Part shown: positions 46,690 to 57,998 of the stretch, in pieces
Layout of the letters: every line of letters begins with the position of its first letter
How positions within the stretch are numbered: position 1 is the stretch's first letter
From: Uranotaenia lowii
Lineage: Eukaryota > Arthropoda > Insecta > Diptera > Culicidae
Assembly (NCBI RefSeq): GCF_029784155.1
Contig: NC_073693.1
Coordinates: 20,868,002 to 20,932,001 of the forward strand
Direction: 5' to 3'
Length of the DNA stretch: 64,000 nucleotides
The notes under the pieces: model-generated
The model's database searches: none
The model's input: only the letters and a program-made list of their open reading frames with translations
Told to the model about the DNA's origin: nothing
Position numbers and translations under genes: made by a program

Positions 46690-49244
46690 CATGCTATTCG
46701 GCTTCTACAACAGATATAATCAAATGAACAATTTAAATTACAAACTAATTTGAAACATAAATTCTATAAGTCTTTTTTTTCACCCTATTGGATGATTCAC
46801 CCCATGTCCAGATATAAGACTCTGAATTGTTGGGACTTCTGATGTCATTTCTGAACGGGAAAATGCGGATTGAAAAGTTGAATTCCGTATTTTACGCCTG
46901 TCAAAATTCCCTTTAAATTACTTCTAGTATAAATTTAGTAAATATGTTATGAGGGAAACTAGTAATGAAATCTTATCACAGCTCAACATAACCGTTGTTT
47001 TTTCAGTCATTTTACTCAACCAACAAGTTGTGAAGAAGATCGTCGATTAGCCACTATCACAATGTAGTATCACATACACGGGTTCCTAAACACCTCTGAC
47101 TTAACGCAAAGCCTTTGAAACGTGTGCTTTCTGATCGAAAAAGCGCAATCAAACCGGTGATTTATGTTAGTCATTAAGTTTATTTCTTCACCACTAACGC
47201 CAGCTCAAAGCTTTTCTTTCTACCCTAGGGATACTTCTGAGAGGCTGTGTGTTCATCATCTTCTGTTTGCCCTCAAGGGGTAAGGATGAAATTTCTCGAG
47301 CTTCGATGAAGCTGCGCGATTTGTGATACCTTTCATCTGCATGAACAAGCAAAAACAGGCGTGTTATCTAATTGATTTTGGGGGGAATCAATTAGCTGTA
47401 GCGGACACTGGATATTCGCCATAAGTCACCATTAGGCGACCGTCACAAAAGTTGTTTAGCGACAGGTGACGATGCGATTTATTTGTTTTTAAATCCCACA
47501 CTCTCGAATGCTTGCATATCGTTTTTCCTAACAACGAAACTCGTTATGCAAACTTATGTGCATGTATGTTGTGCAATCTTTAGAGTCATTTATGAATTAT
47601 CAGTTCTCGTTCGTTTCATACCCACAAATGGTCTCTCTCTTTAGTTGATACAGAAAGATCATCGAAAGATGAACAATATTGCCAGATAAAAGGTCCATCA
47701 ATGGATGGAAATTGACTGTCTATACATATGTGAGTAAGCTCGCATCCAAAAGCAGTCTATTATTGATCAATTTGGTTCACCAAAGTGAAGAAAATTTCTC
47801 ATTGGCTTGCTGTAGCTATCGAGATAGGCAGAAGATGGCTCCCCTCCCTACTAAACCGATCATGCATGCCAATACGAGGTATATCACATCATAAGTATAC
47901 GACTTCAGAGCACCATGACATAATCCGATGCGTAGAGATGCTTGCTCGTCGTCTTGGCTCTGATTGATGACGGATAATTTTCGCCCATTTAAAAATTGAG
48001 ATTCATTTGATGACATCGAACCGGAGTATGATGATGAAGTCGTCATCGACGCACCGCATGGTCAGGAGAAGAAGAGATCCATCTAATTTGACCCGTTTTT
48101 CGTCCCCTTGATGGCTTTTGGATCGTGTGAAATGGTCGCTCTTATCGAAATTGGGAGATGATTGGATAAGGTGCGTTATGTATGCATATTAAAATCGATG
48201 ATGGGTGCTGTTTTGGTGATAGCTGTGTGATTTGTTTCCAATTTGCCGCTTTGATTGGCTCTAATGAGGTTGATCTATTGGTCACGAGAAATTTGGTATT
48301 ACCAGATCCAGAGTCCACATTTGGTGAAAATAAATAAAGTATGAAGTATTTTATAGAATAATTTGATAAATTTTTCGAAAATTCAAACAGCCACTATTGG
48401 TTTCTTAGGGGTGACATAACTAGGAAAGCTCCACGTGTTTGCGTTGCTCAATAGTCAGCTAGCTGACCGTTCATGAATAATTTGAATTATAATCACCAAG
48501 AAAATAAAACAGTGAACGAGGGAGAAACAAGAAACCTTCATTGAATGACTTTTTGCAATAATGGCCGTGTCGAATTGCTTCCCAGACGCGCCGCGCGCGA
48601 GATGCCATTCTTCATTTTGTTTTGCTTTCTGTAGAACAATGTTGGGAACTGAATGATGTGGGTAACCGGCTGATTGAAGGAGAAAAAAAATACTGTTCAA
48701 AATACAAAACAAAACCTGTCCACAGCCTCTCGACTCGCGAATCTTGGGCGTCTCGAATGAATTTGAAACCAAGCTTTGCTGTTAATCGAATTAACTTCTG
48801 TCGGTAGGTTGAGGTATAGTGGAGACTTCAACGCCACGCCACATAACCTCAAACAACGCAGCAGCAACAGCATCAGAGAAGAAAGAGCGACTTCACCGAA
48901 AAAAACTTTTAGCGTGAGATGAAACTCAAGAACGTAGGGAAGAAAAAACAAACACTGCTAGTGCGAATTGCTGTTTAGCATTGCTGAAGGTGTTGATTTT
49001 ATGACTTGTTTTTTTATGCGTAAAAGTTTTTTTTTAATTAATCAAAATTTTCATTTCTTTATTTAAACTTTTGAACTATGTGTGCCACGATGAGCACAAA
49101 TTTTAAATAATTTGACCTCCTAAAATAACCTCAGTAAAAATATCAAATAAGTGATCAAAAAATTGAAAAAAAAGTCGAGATCTGTTGCCAATCCAAAAAA
49201 ATCAAAAACTCCACAAATTTCGGAAAAGGACAAAAATCACAAAA
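46690..49244. other. Unassigned, largely unique DNA
   Basis: Moderate complexity with patches such as 47200-47500, 47990-48200 and 48430-48960. No recognisable coding exon, RNA or repeat. Unique intronic or intergenic sequence, possibly with regulatory elements. Confidence 0.3.
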
Positions 49245-51815
49245 ATGAATTTTTGACATTTTTGTTCTTTTTGTCAATTATGTCATTTTTGTGATTTTTG
49301 TCATTTTTGTCATTTTTGTAATTTTTGTCATTTTTGTCATTTTTGTCATTTTTGTCATTTTTGTCATTTTTGTCATTTTTGTCATTTTTGTCATTTTTGT
49401 TCTTTTTGTCAATTATGTCATTTTTGTGATTTTTGTCATTTTTGTCATTTTTGTAATTTTTGTCATTTTTGTCATTTTTGTCATTTTTGTCATTTTTGTC
49501 ATTTTTGTCATTTTTGTCATTTTTGTCATTTTTGTCATTTTTGTCATTTTTGTCATTTTTGTCATTTTTGTCATTTTTGTCATTTTTGTCATTTTTGTCA
49601 TTTTTGTCATTTTTGTCATTTTTGTCATTTTTGTCATTTTTGTCATTTTTGTCATTTTTGTCATTTTTGTAATTTTTGTCATTTTTGTCATTTTTGTCAT
49701 TTTTGTCATTTTTGTCATTTTTGTCATTTTTGTCATTTTTGTCATTTTTGTCATTTTTGTCATTTTTGTCATTTTTGTCATTTTTGTCATTTTTGTCATT
49801 TTCGTCATTTTTGTCATTTTTGTCATTTTTGTCATTTTTGTCATTTTTGTCATTTTTGTCATTTTTGTCATTTTTGTCATTTTTGTCATTTTTGTCATTT
49901 TTGTCATTTTTGTCATTTTTGTCATTTTTGTCATTTTTGTCATTTTTGTCATTTTTGTCATTTTTGTCATTTTTGTCATTTTTGTCATTTTTGTCATTTT
50001 TGTCATTTTTGTCATTTTTGTCATTTTTGTCATTTTTGTCATTTTTGTCATTTTTGTCATTTTTTTCATTTTTGTCATTTTTGTCATTTTTGTCATTTTT
50101 GTCATTTTTGTCATTTTTGTCATTTTTGTCATTTTTGTCATTTTTGTCATTTTTGTCATTTTTGTCATTTTTGTCATTTTTGTCATTTTTGTCATTTTTG
50201 TCATTTTTGTCATTTTTGTCATTTTTGTCATTTTTGTCATTTTTGTCATTTTTGTCATTTTTGTCATTTTTGTCATTTTTGTCATTTTTGTCATTTTTGT
50301 CATTTTTGTCATTTTTGTCATTTTTGTCATTTTTGTCATTTTTGTCATTTTTGTCATTTTTGTCATTTTTGTCATTTTTGTCATTTTTGTCATTTTTGTC
50401 ATTTTTGTCATTTTTGTCATTTTTGTCATTTTTGTCATTTTTGTCATTTTTGTCATTTTTGTCATTTTTGTCATTTTTGTCATTTTTGTCATTTTTGTCA
50501 TTTTTGTCATTTTTGTCATTTTTGTCATTTTTGTCATTTTTGTCATTTTTGTCATTTTTGTCATTTTTGTCATTTTTGTCATTTTTGTCATTTTTGTCAT
50601 TTTTGTCATTTTTGTCATTTTTGTCATTTTTGTCATTTTTGTCATTTTTGTCATTTTTGTCATTTTTGTCATTTTTGTCATTTTTGTCATTTTCGTCATT
50701 TTTGTCATTTTTGTCATTTTTGTCATTTTTGTCATTTTTGTCATTTTTGTCATTTTTGTCATTTTTGTCATTTTTGTCATTTTTGTCATTTTTGTCATTT
50801 TTGTCATTTTTGTCATTTTTGTCATTTTTGTCATTTTTGTCATTTTTGTCATTTTTGTCATTTTTGTCATTTTTGTCATTTTTGTCATTTTTGTCATTTT
50901 TGTCATTTTTGTCATTTTTGTCATTTTTGTCATTTTTGTCATTTTTGTCATTTTTGTCATTTTTGTCATTTTTGTCATTTTTGTCATTTTTGTCATTTTT
51001 GTCATTTTTGTCATTTTTGTCATTTTTGTCATTTTTGTCATTTTTGTCATTTTTGTCATTTTTGTCATTTTTGTCATTTTTGTCATTTTTGTCATTTTTG
51101 TCATTTTTGTCATTTTTGTCATTTTTGTCATTTTTGTCATTTTTGTCATTTTTGTCATTTTTGTCATTTTTGTCATTTTTGTCATTTTTGTCATTTTTGT
51201 CATTTTTGTCATTTTTGTCATTTTTGTCATTTTTGTCATTTTTGTCATTTTTGTCATTTTTGTCATTTTTGTCATTTTTGTCATTTTTGTCATTTTTGTC
51301 ATTTTTGTCATTTTTGTCATTTTTGTCATTTTTGTCATTTTTGTCATTTTTGTCATTTTTGTCATTTTTGTCATTTTTGTCATTTTTGTCATTTTTGTCA
51401 TTTTTGTCATTTTTGTCATTTTTGTCATTTTTGTCATTTTCGTCATTTTCGTCATTTTTGTCATTTTTGTCATTTTTGTCATTTTTGTCATTTTTGTCAT
51501 TTTTGTCATTTTTGTCATTTTTGTCATTTTTGTCATTTTTGTCATTTTTGTCGTTTTTGTCATTTTTGTCATTTTTGTCATTTTTGTCATTTTTGTCATT
51601 TTTGTCATTTTTGTCATTTTTGTCATTTTTGTCATTTTTGTCATTTTTGTCATTTTTGTCATTTTTGTCATTTTTGTCATTTTTGTCATTTTTGTCATTT
51701 TTGTCATTTTTGTCATTTTTGTCATTTTTGTCATTTTTGTCATTTTTAACATTTTTGTCATTTTTGTCATTTTTGTCATTTTTAACATTTTTGTCATTTT
51801 TGTAATTTTTGTCAT
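49245..51815 (-). repeat. 9-bp satellite, left half (plus-strand unit CATTTTTGT)
   Basis: About 280 units of CATTTTTGT. Rare variants are TTCGTC at 49801, 50692 and 51438-51450, TTTTTTC near 50062, GTCGTT at 51552, and TTTAACA at 51746 and 51782. A 65-bp block starting GTTCTTTTTGTCAATTATG occurs twice, at 49264 and 49399, exactly 135 bp (15 units) apart. On the minus strand the unit is ACAAAAATG, the same as at 52916-53290 on the plus strand. The 873-codon frame across it is not a gene. Confidence 0.98.
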
Positions 51816-52915
51816 AACAAAAATTTCAAAAATTACAGAATTTACACAAATTACAAAAATTTCAAGAATGAATAAAATTTCAAAAATGAGAAAAGTTACA
51901 AATATTACTTAAATTTAAAAATTACAAAAATTAGGAAAATTACAAAAATAACGAAAATAACGAAAATTACAAAAATAAAAAATTACAAAAATTACTAATA
52001 TTACAAAAACCACAAAAATTACAAAAATTACAACAATTACAAAAATTAAAAAAATGACAAAAATTACAAAAATTACAAAAATTACAAAAATTACAAAAAT
52101 TACAAAAATTACAAAAATTACAAAAATTACAAAAATTACAAAAATTACAAAAATTACAAAAATTACAAAAATTACAAAAATTACAAAAATTACAAAAATT
52201 ACAAAAATTACAAAAATTACAAAAATTACAAAAATTACAAAAACTACAAAAATTACAAAAATTACAAAAATTACAAAAATTACAAAAATTACAAAAATTA
52301 CAAAAATTACAAAAATTACAAAAATTACAAAAATTACAAAAATTACAAAAATTACAAAAATTACAAAAATTACAAAAATTACAAAAATTACAAAAATTAC
52401 AAAAATTACAAAAATTACAAAAATTACAAAAATTACAAAAATTACAAAAATTACAAAAATTACAAAAATTACAAAAATTACAAAAATTACAAAAATTACA
52501 AAAATTACAAAAATTACAAAAATTACAAAAATGACAAAAATGACAAAAATGACAAAAATGACAAAAATGACAAAAATGACAAAAATGACAAAAATGACAA
52601 AAATTACAAAAATTACAAAAATTACAAAAATTACAAAAATTACAAAAATTACAAAAATTACAAAAATTACAAAAATTACAAAAATTACAAAAATTACAAA
52701 AATTACAAAAATTACAAAAATTACAAAAATTACAAAAATTACAAAAATAACAAAAATTACAAAAATTACAAAAATTACAAAAATTACAAAAATTACAAAA
52801 ATTACAAAAATTACAAACATTACAAAAATAACAAAAATTACAAAAAAAAACAAAAATTACAAAAATTACAAAAATTACAAAAATTACAAAAATAACAAAA
52901 ATTACAAAAATTACA
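51816..52915 (+). repeat. 9-bp satellite, middle segment (unit ACAAAAATT)
   Basis: It begins with irregular units for about 220 bp (51816-52040) right at the orientation switch, then turns into regular ACAAAAATT. A block of nine ACAAAAATG units lies at 52529-52600 inside it. Single variants are AACTAC at 52251 and ACATTAC at 52816. The unit is the same as in the array at 1-1365. Confidence 0.97.
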
Positions 52916-53290
52916 AAAAGGACAAAAAGGACAAAAATGACAAAAATGACAAAAATGACAAAAATGACAAAAATGACAAAAATGACAAAAATGACAAAAA
53001 TGACAAAAATGACAAAAATGACAAAAATGACAAAAATGACAAAAATGACAAAAATGACAAAAATGACAAAAATGACAAAAATGACAAAAATGACAAAAAT
53101 GACAAAAATGACAAAAATGACAAAAATGACAAAAATGACAAAAATGACAAAAATGACAAAAATGACAAAAATGACAAAAATGACAAAAATGACAAAAATG
53201 ACAAAAATGACAAAAATGACAAAAATGACAAAAATGACAAAAATGACAAAAATGACAAAAATGACAAAAATGACAAAAATGACTAAAATG
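52916..53290 (+). repeat. 9-bp satellite, right segment (unit ACAAAAATG)
   Basis: About 40 regular units after two AAAAAGGAC units at 52914-52932. It is the exact reverse complement of the 49245-51815 unit, so the locus as a whole is a giant imperfect inverted repeat with a 1.1-kb ACAAAAATT spacer. Confidence 0.97.
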
Positions 53291-53775
53291 ACACAAAATG
53301 ACACAAAAACTGCCCAAAAATTGCACAAAAATTACGAAAAAAAATACTCAAAAATGACAAAAATTATATATAAATGGCACAAAAATGACACAAAAATGGC
53401 ACAAAAATGACAAAAAAATGAAACAAAAATGACACCAAAATGACATAAAAATGACACAAAAATGACACAAAATTGACACAAAATGACACATGTATGACAC
53501 AAAAATGACACAAAAATGACACAAAAATGACACAAAAATGACACAAAAATGACACAAAAATGACACCAAAATGACATAAAAAATGATACAAAAATGATAC
53601 AAAAATGACACAAAATGACACGAAAATAACACAAAAATGACGCAAAATGACACAAAAATGACACAAAATTGACAATCCATAAAAATGACACAAAAATTCC
53701 AAAAATTTACACAAAAATAATACAAGATTGACCAAAAATTACACAATAATGTCACAAAAATGACACTTAATTTAA
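53291..53775 (+). repeat. Frayed right edge with 10-11 bp units (ATGACACAAAA)
   Basis: Units change from ACAAAAATG to ACACAAAAATG and ACACCAAAATG, with insertions and single-base changes accumulating rightward to about 53775. The longer unit looks like the 9-mer with CA inserted. The edge texture matches 1366-1600 and, in opposite orientation, 63900-64000. Confidence 0.85.
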
Positions 53776-55457
53776 TCTTTTTGAAGAGATCTCGGATTAA
53801 AGAAAACAAGCACAAAATGAGCTCCCCAAAAAAGACGCACGAGAAATTTACTGTTAGAGTATGTGCCAGAAACTTCCCGTAAAATAATCTTAAACTTGAG
53901 GTTTACACTAAGAAAAGGTGAAAAATCTAAAATTTGAACTCTCATTTCCAATTCTTGAACTATCTTCAACATCAGGTCAGGTGCTCGGTTGATGATCTTT
54001 TGATCCAATTGTAAAGACGCTCTCACAAATGGGCTCATCATCCATCCGCTAAACGGTTGCCCGTTGTTATGCACCGTTTTTCGGCGCTTTCAACTGCTGT
54101 AGGCTGCTGATCTATGTAGCAGATAATCTTCATCTGGATCGCGGTTGAGGGGGTGGGCTCTTCGAATTTAGATGCCAAAAATAGAGGAAAACTCACCAAA
54201 AATTGCACCCTCTCGAAGTGGAAGTGTTACGAAATCGTTGACTGAGAGTTAAAATTTTCGGCCTCCGCTGGAGGTCACCATCATTAGATAAGCGCCATCT
54301 AGCGAATGAACAACTACCTACTTACAAACTGCATCAGGTGAGAAAGCATCAATCTTTGTTTTTTTTTCGGCCGTTCGTTGTTGGCTTTCCGCGGGAACTT
54401 AAGTCTTCTCATTATCGCCATCCATTGGCACTCTTCAGATGTATGAATGAGGCGCCGAAGTAGATTGCAAAATTTCGTTGGTTTTAATGAGCCGTATAAT
54501 TGGGACTTGGGTGTTGAATTTGGCTTTTTTTTTTGTGCCATACGCGCCGAAGCTTAGGCCTGTTTTGCATATTTGGATTATCGTAATTTGTGGCGGGTTG
54601 CGGGAATAATTAGAATAATCAGCCTTAATCAAACTTGATAACGTTAGGATTAACCGCTAAGCAGAGCGTTGATTATTTTTAATCATTTTAATTGGAATCA
54701 TATGAAGCTTAATTAATTTATTGATGGAAAAGAAGGTCGACCTCACATTAGAGGCTGAGCTCGATTTACGGTTATTTTGTTTGTTTTTTTTTTATAATTT
54801 AGAAAAAAAAAATTTTTCTATTATTTAGACAAAAGTTTTTTTTTTTTTTTAAATATATGATATAATAAGTTCAACGTAAACTTAAACAATTGGTCATAAT
54901 GGTCCAGTTATGCTCCCTACTTAATTAATTTGATGCAGCTCACGTCTCCATCGAAAAAGAGCGGTCATTCTTATACCGTGCCCACCAACATCAACCAATA
55001 AACCATCCTTAGCTTGTTGGACCAAACCCGTTCTCTTCCTTCAGAGGAACGTCAAGTAGGAGCAGAAGTTGCTAAAGCGGCTTAGTTGAAGTTGAGTGAG
55101 TGCAAAGTGATTTATGATCAGGCTTCTTCGTCTCCCGTTGTGGTGTGGTAGTTGTAAATGTTGTTGTTGTTGTTGTTTACATGAATACATGGCTCGCGAG
55201 TACGAGCGAACAATTTGCAAAACAACATCGTCCGTTTCAAACGTGAGGCTTTAAATTCAAAATAGGGTGACCGGAACAGTGATGCTGGGTCTTTTAAACT
55301 GCAAACAGAGCAAATAACAAGATTAATCTAATGAATCATTATTCGGAATTCTAGTACCTCGAATCTTATGAAATAGCAGAGTAAAATAAGTTCTGCATCT
55401 TCAAAGGTAGGTTGAGACTAGGGATGTACAAAATATTCGGCAGTAAACAGCTTTCAG
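53776..55457. other. Unassigned, largely unique DNA
   Basis: Moderate complexity at 53800-54650 and 54890-55270. TGTTGTTGTTGTTGTTG lies near 55158. No gene, RNA or element was recognised. The short minus-strand frames (53772-54074, 54314-54541) lack any identifiable domain. Confidence 0.3.
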
Positions 55458-55458
55458 A

Positions 55459-56340
55459 GCGTAAATAAAGGGTGTTCACGATGAAATTGCCACAATATGA
55501 AATTGCTCTTACTTTTTAACCGTTGCGTAGAAATTGATGAAAATTTGGGTGGATTTAGTTCATAGTGCATTGTTTACATCCTGCAAGTTTTATAGTCCTG
55601 TGATCAAAACACGCGGAAATGGAGTCGAAAGAACAGCTTGTACGTGATAAAATCTTGCGCACTCATCACGAGAACAAGGATCTCTCGCATCGTTCCATCG
55701 TTAAAACGTTTTGAATCGTGAATTCCACGGTGTCGCGAGTGATTAAGCGGTTTGAGGAACGATTTACCACCGATCGGAAGCACAGAAGTGAAAAATAAAG
55801 TATTCCGTAAAAAACTAAAAATCACAACCTCGTAGTTGGGGCCTTCAACCAAAACATGAACGCCTCCGTTCGGGATGTGGCTAAGAAGCTGCACCTAAGC
55901 CGAAGTTTTGGCCAGAAGGTCAAAGCTAGGCTGTGCTTCGAATGTTCAAGGTACAAAGGGCCCCTAATTGCGACGAGAAGCAGAACAAATCCGCCAAAAC
56001 CCGTGCCAGGAAGTTGTACCTCAACATGCTGACGAAAGTTGAATGCTGTATCATGAACGACAAAACATATGTGAAGGCCGACTTCAAACAGATTCCCGGC
56101 AACCTGTTTTTCACGGCCATGGATAAGTTTAGCGTTCCGGAGCATGTCCGCACTCAGAAGATGTCCAAATTTTCGAATAAATTTCTGGTTTAGCAAACCA
56201 TCTGCGCGTGCGGGAATCTGAGTGCACCTTTCGTGACCCAGAACGAGATGAACGGACAGGTGTACATGAAAGAGTGCCTCCAAAAACGGCTGCTTCCTCT
56301 CCTGAAGGCCCACAGCGTCCCAACAATCTTCTGGCCGTAT
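55459..56340 (+). pseudogene. Mariner-type element fragment with transposase 5' half
   Basis: TA then AAGGGTGTTCACGATG starts the element. The transposase begins MESKEQLVRDKILRTHHENK and, with stops and frameshifts, continues through NASVRDVAKKLHLSRS, ARKLYLNMLTKVECCIMND, TYVKADFKQIPGN, FSNKFLV, a stop, QTICACGNLSAPF, VYMKECLQKRLLPLLKAH and TIFWPY, where it breaks off. The break is exactly where the second catalytic aspartate should be. It is joined there to a LINE fragment in opposite orientation. Confidence 0.85.
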
Positions 56341-57846
56341 TAGAAAGGATTCCGTTAAAGTGACAGCAGTTATCAAGTCTTGCGATATCCGCTTGCAAAG
56401 CGAGGCGATCAATTTCGATGACGACCTTTCTGAAAAGCATCAGATCGTCGGTTTACAGCAGGGGCATTTCAGACCGCAGCGTGGCACACAAGTCGTTCAC
56501 GAAAATGATGAACAGCAAGGGTCCCAGGTGACTACCTTGAGGTATTCCTGACGGGGTTGAAAATATCTTCGAGCATGTATTTTTTTATTGTCTTGTAAGC
56601 GTGGCGGTGCGATAGATACGAGGTACAGTCGTCCATGTATTAGAACTTCAAATACTTAGGAGATCGAACTCAAAATCGAAATTGATCAGTAGTTTTCGAC
56701 GAAGTGAGCATTTCAAGATTTGTTGTTTGGAGTGATAGCTGCTATCCGCCAGACACTAGGCAACAAACGGGGGCAGCTAGTCGGAGGTATGTGGTCTGGA
56801 CCAGGACACTTAGATGGATCAACTGCGGACATTCGTTCGTATAATTCCTGTTCGATGAGGCAAGGCAAAGGTAAATTCCCGTTGTGATTGTATGGAGGAG
56901 AGGTAGTTGCTGTCTGCTACAATATCACAGGAACTGAAGACCTTTTGAAAAAAATCCGCGAACATGAGCGTGAATTCCGTCATGTTACGGGAAGTAACAC
57001 CATTGAAACTAAAATCTACAGGAATCTTTGCGTTTCGTTTTTTCTGGTTTTACAATAGTTCCAAAAAGATGCGGGGTCATTTTTCAGGTTCTCTTGAAGA
57101 CGCAAGATATGCTTTGAACTTCGTTCTAAGCTTCTCAAGCGATGTGTCTGGTTTCTGTTCGATTCGTAGCTGCAGGGCACGATTCGTTTCAAAATGAAGT
57201 AAGCATTTCTATAAAACGCATTAACGGCAGTGTTAACGTTGTTTACATCACCGATCGGTTTGCAGCTGGTTGAGTCCAAAGCGGAAATCGAGATCACCTA
57301 TGCATACGTCCGGCATTAGATCCAGGTAAGTTTCGATGCAAAAGATGAACGGTTTATGATGACGGTCAGTAGGAGTGATCGCTATTGAAGATTCAAACAT
57401 TACCAGATTATCAGGATTATTCGAGAAGACGAGATCCAAAGGGCGCATATTATCGTTAGGAATGAAGCATTGTAGTTGATACAAATCGCCGGGAAAAAGC
57501 ATTTCAGTCATTAAATTCTCAGCATCAGACGAGGCGTTTGTCGGCAAGTAACTATTAACGTCTTGGTCAAAGCACCATTGTAGGTGTGGAAGGTTGTTGT
57601 AATCACCCACAACGATGGAGAGCTGCGTACGGTGGTCAACTTCATAATTTGGTGAACTGCAGAAAAGTACGATTCATAGTTCCTTATGCAGCTGCTAGGC
57701 CGAAGGTAGATACAACTCATACAGCAAAGGAACAGAGAGCACGGGCCGGTTTTTAGATTCACAACTGTTGTTCAAGATTTTCGCAGTTATTTATTCAGTT
57801 CCTTCTTCACGCCAATCAAGTCCCCACCTTCTCGTTGAACCGAACT
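56341..57846 (-). pseudogene. Non-LTR retrotransposon (jockey-like) fragment: endonuclease, linker, start of RT
   Basis: Minus-strand reading in pieces. Endonuclease: YLRPSS, GDYNNLPHLQWCFDQDVN, MRPLDLVFSNNPDNL. Linker: FYRNAYFILKRIVP, LKNDPASFWNYCKTRKNET. Reverse transcriptase: SGIPQGSHLGPLLFIIFVND, and the catalytic YXDD box as stop-T-D-D followed by LMLFRKVVIEIDRLALQADI. Order and motifs fit jockey-type LINEs. The RT is cut off at about 56350 and the start of the endonuclease ends at 57846, where the next mariner begins. Inactive. Confidence 0.85.
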
Positions 57847-57998
57847 GAAGGGTTATACGGTCAAAATTTGGTCAATATCAACTTGACGTATTTCTTTCAA
57901 TTTTGCATTTAAAAAACCTGAACACCCCTCATCTTGAAGGTGTGTGTGTAGAATGTTGCTCTTATTTTGATTTTGGAATTCTCTCTTCAGTTGTCAAA

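Noticed and set aside
49291..51912. 873-codon open frame (VIF repeat) and 800-codon antisense frame (TKM repeat)
   Set aside because: A 9-bp tandem repeat keeps several frames open automatically. The peptides are pure three-residue repeats with no start context, and all frames show the same behaviour.
56341..57846. The LINE as the insertion target of the mariner at 57848
   Set aside because: No LINE sequence could be recognised on the far side (61430 onward), so nesting is not shown; simple adjacency after a deletion is equally possible.
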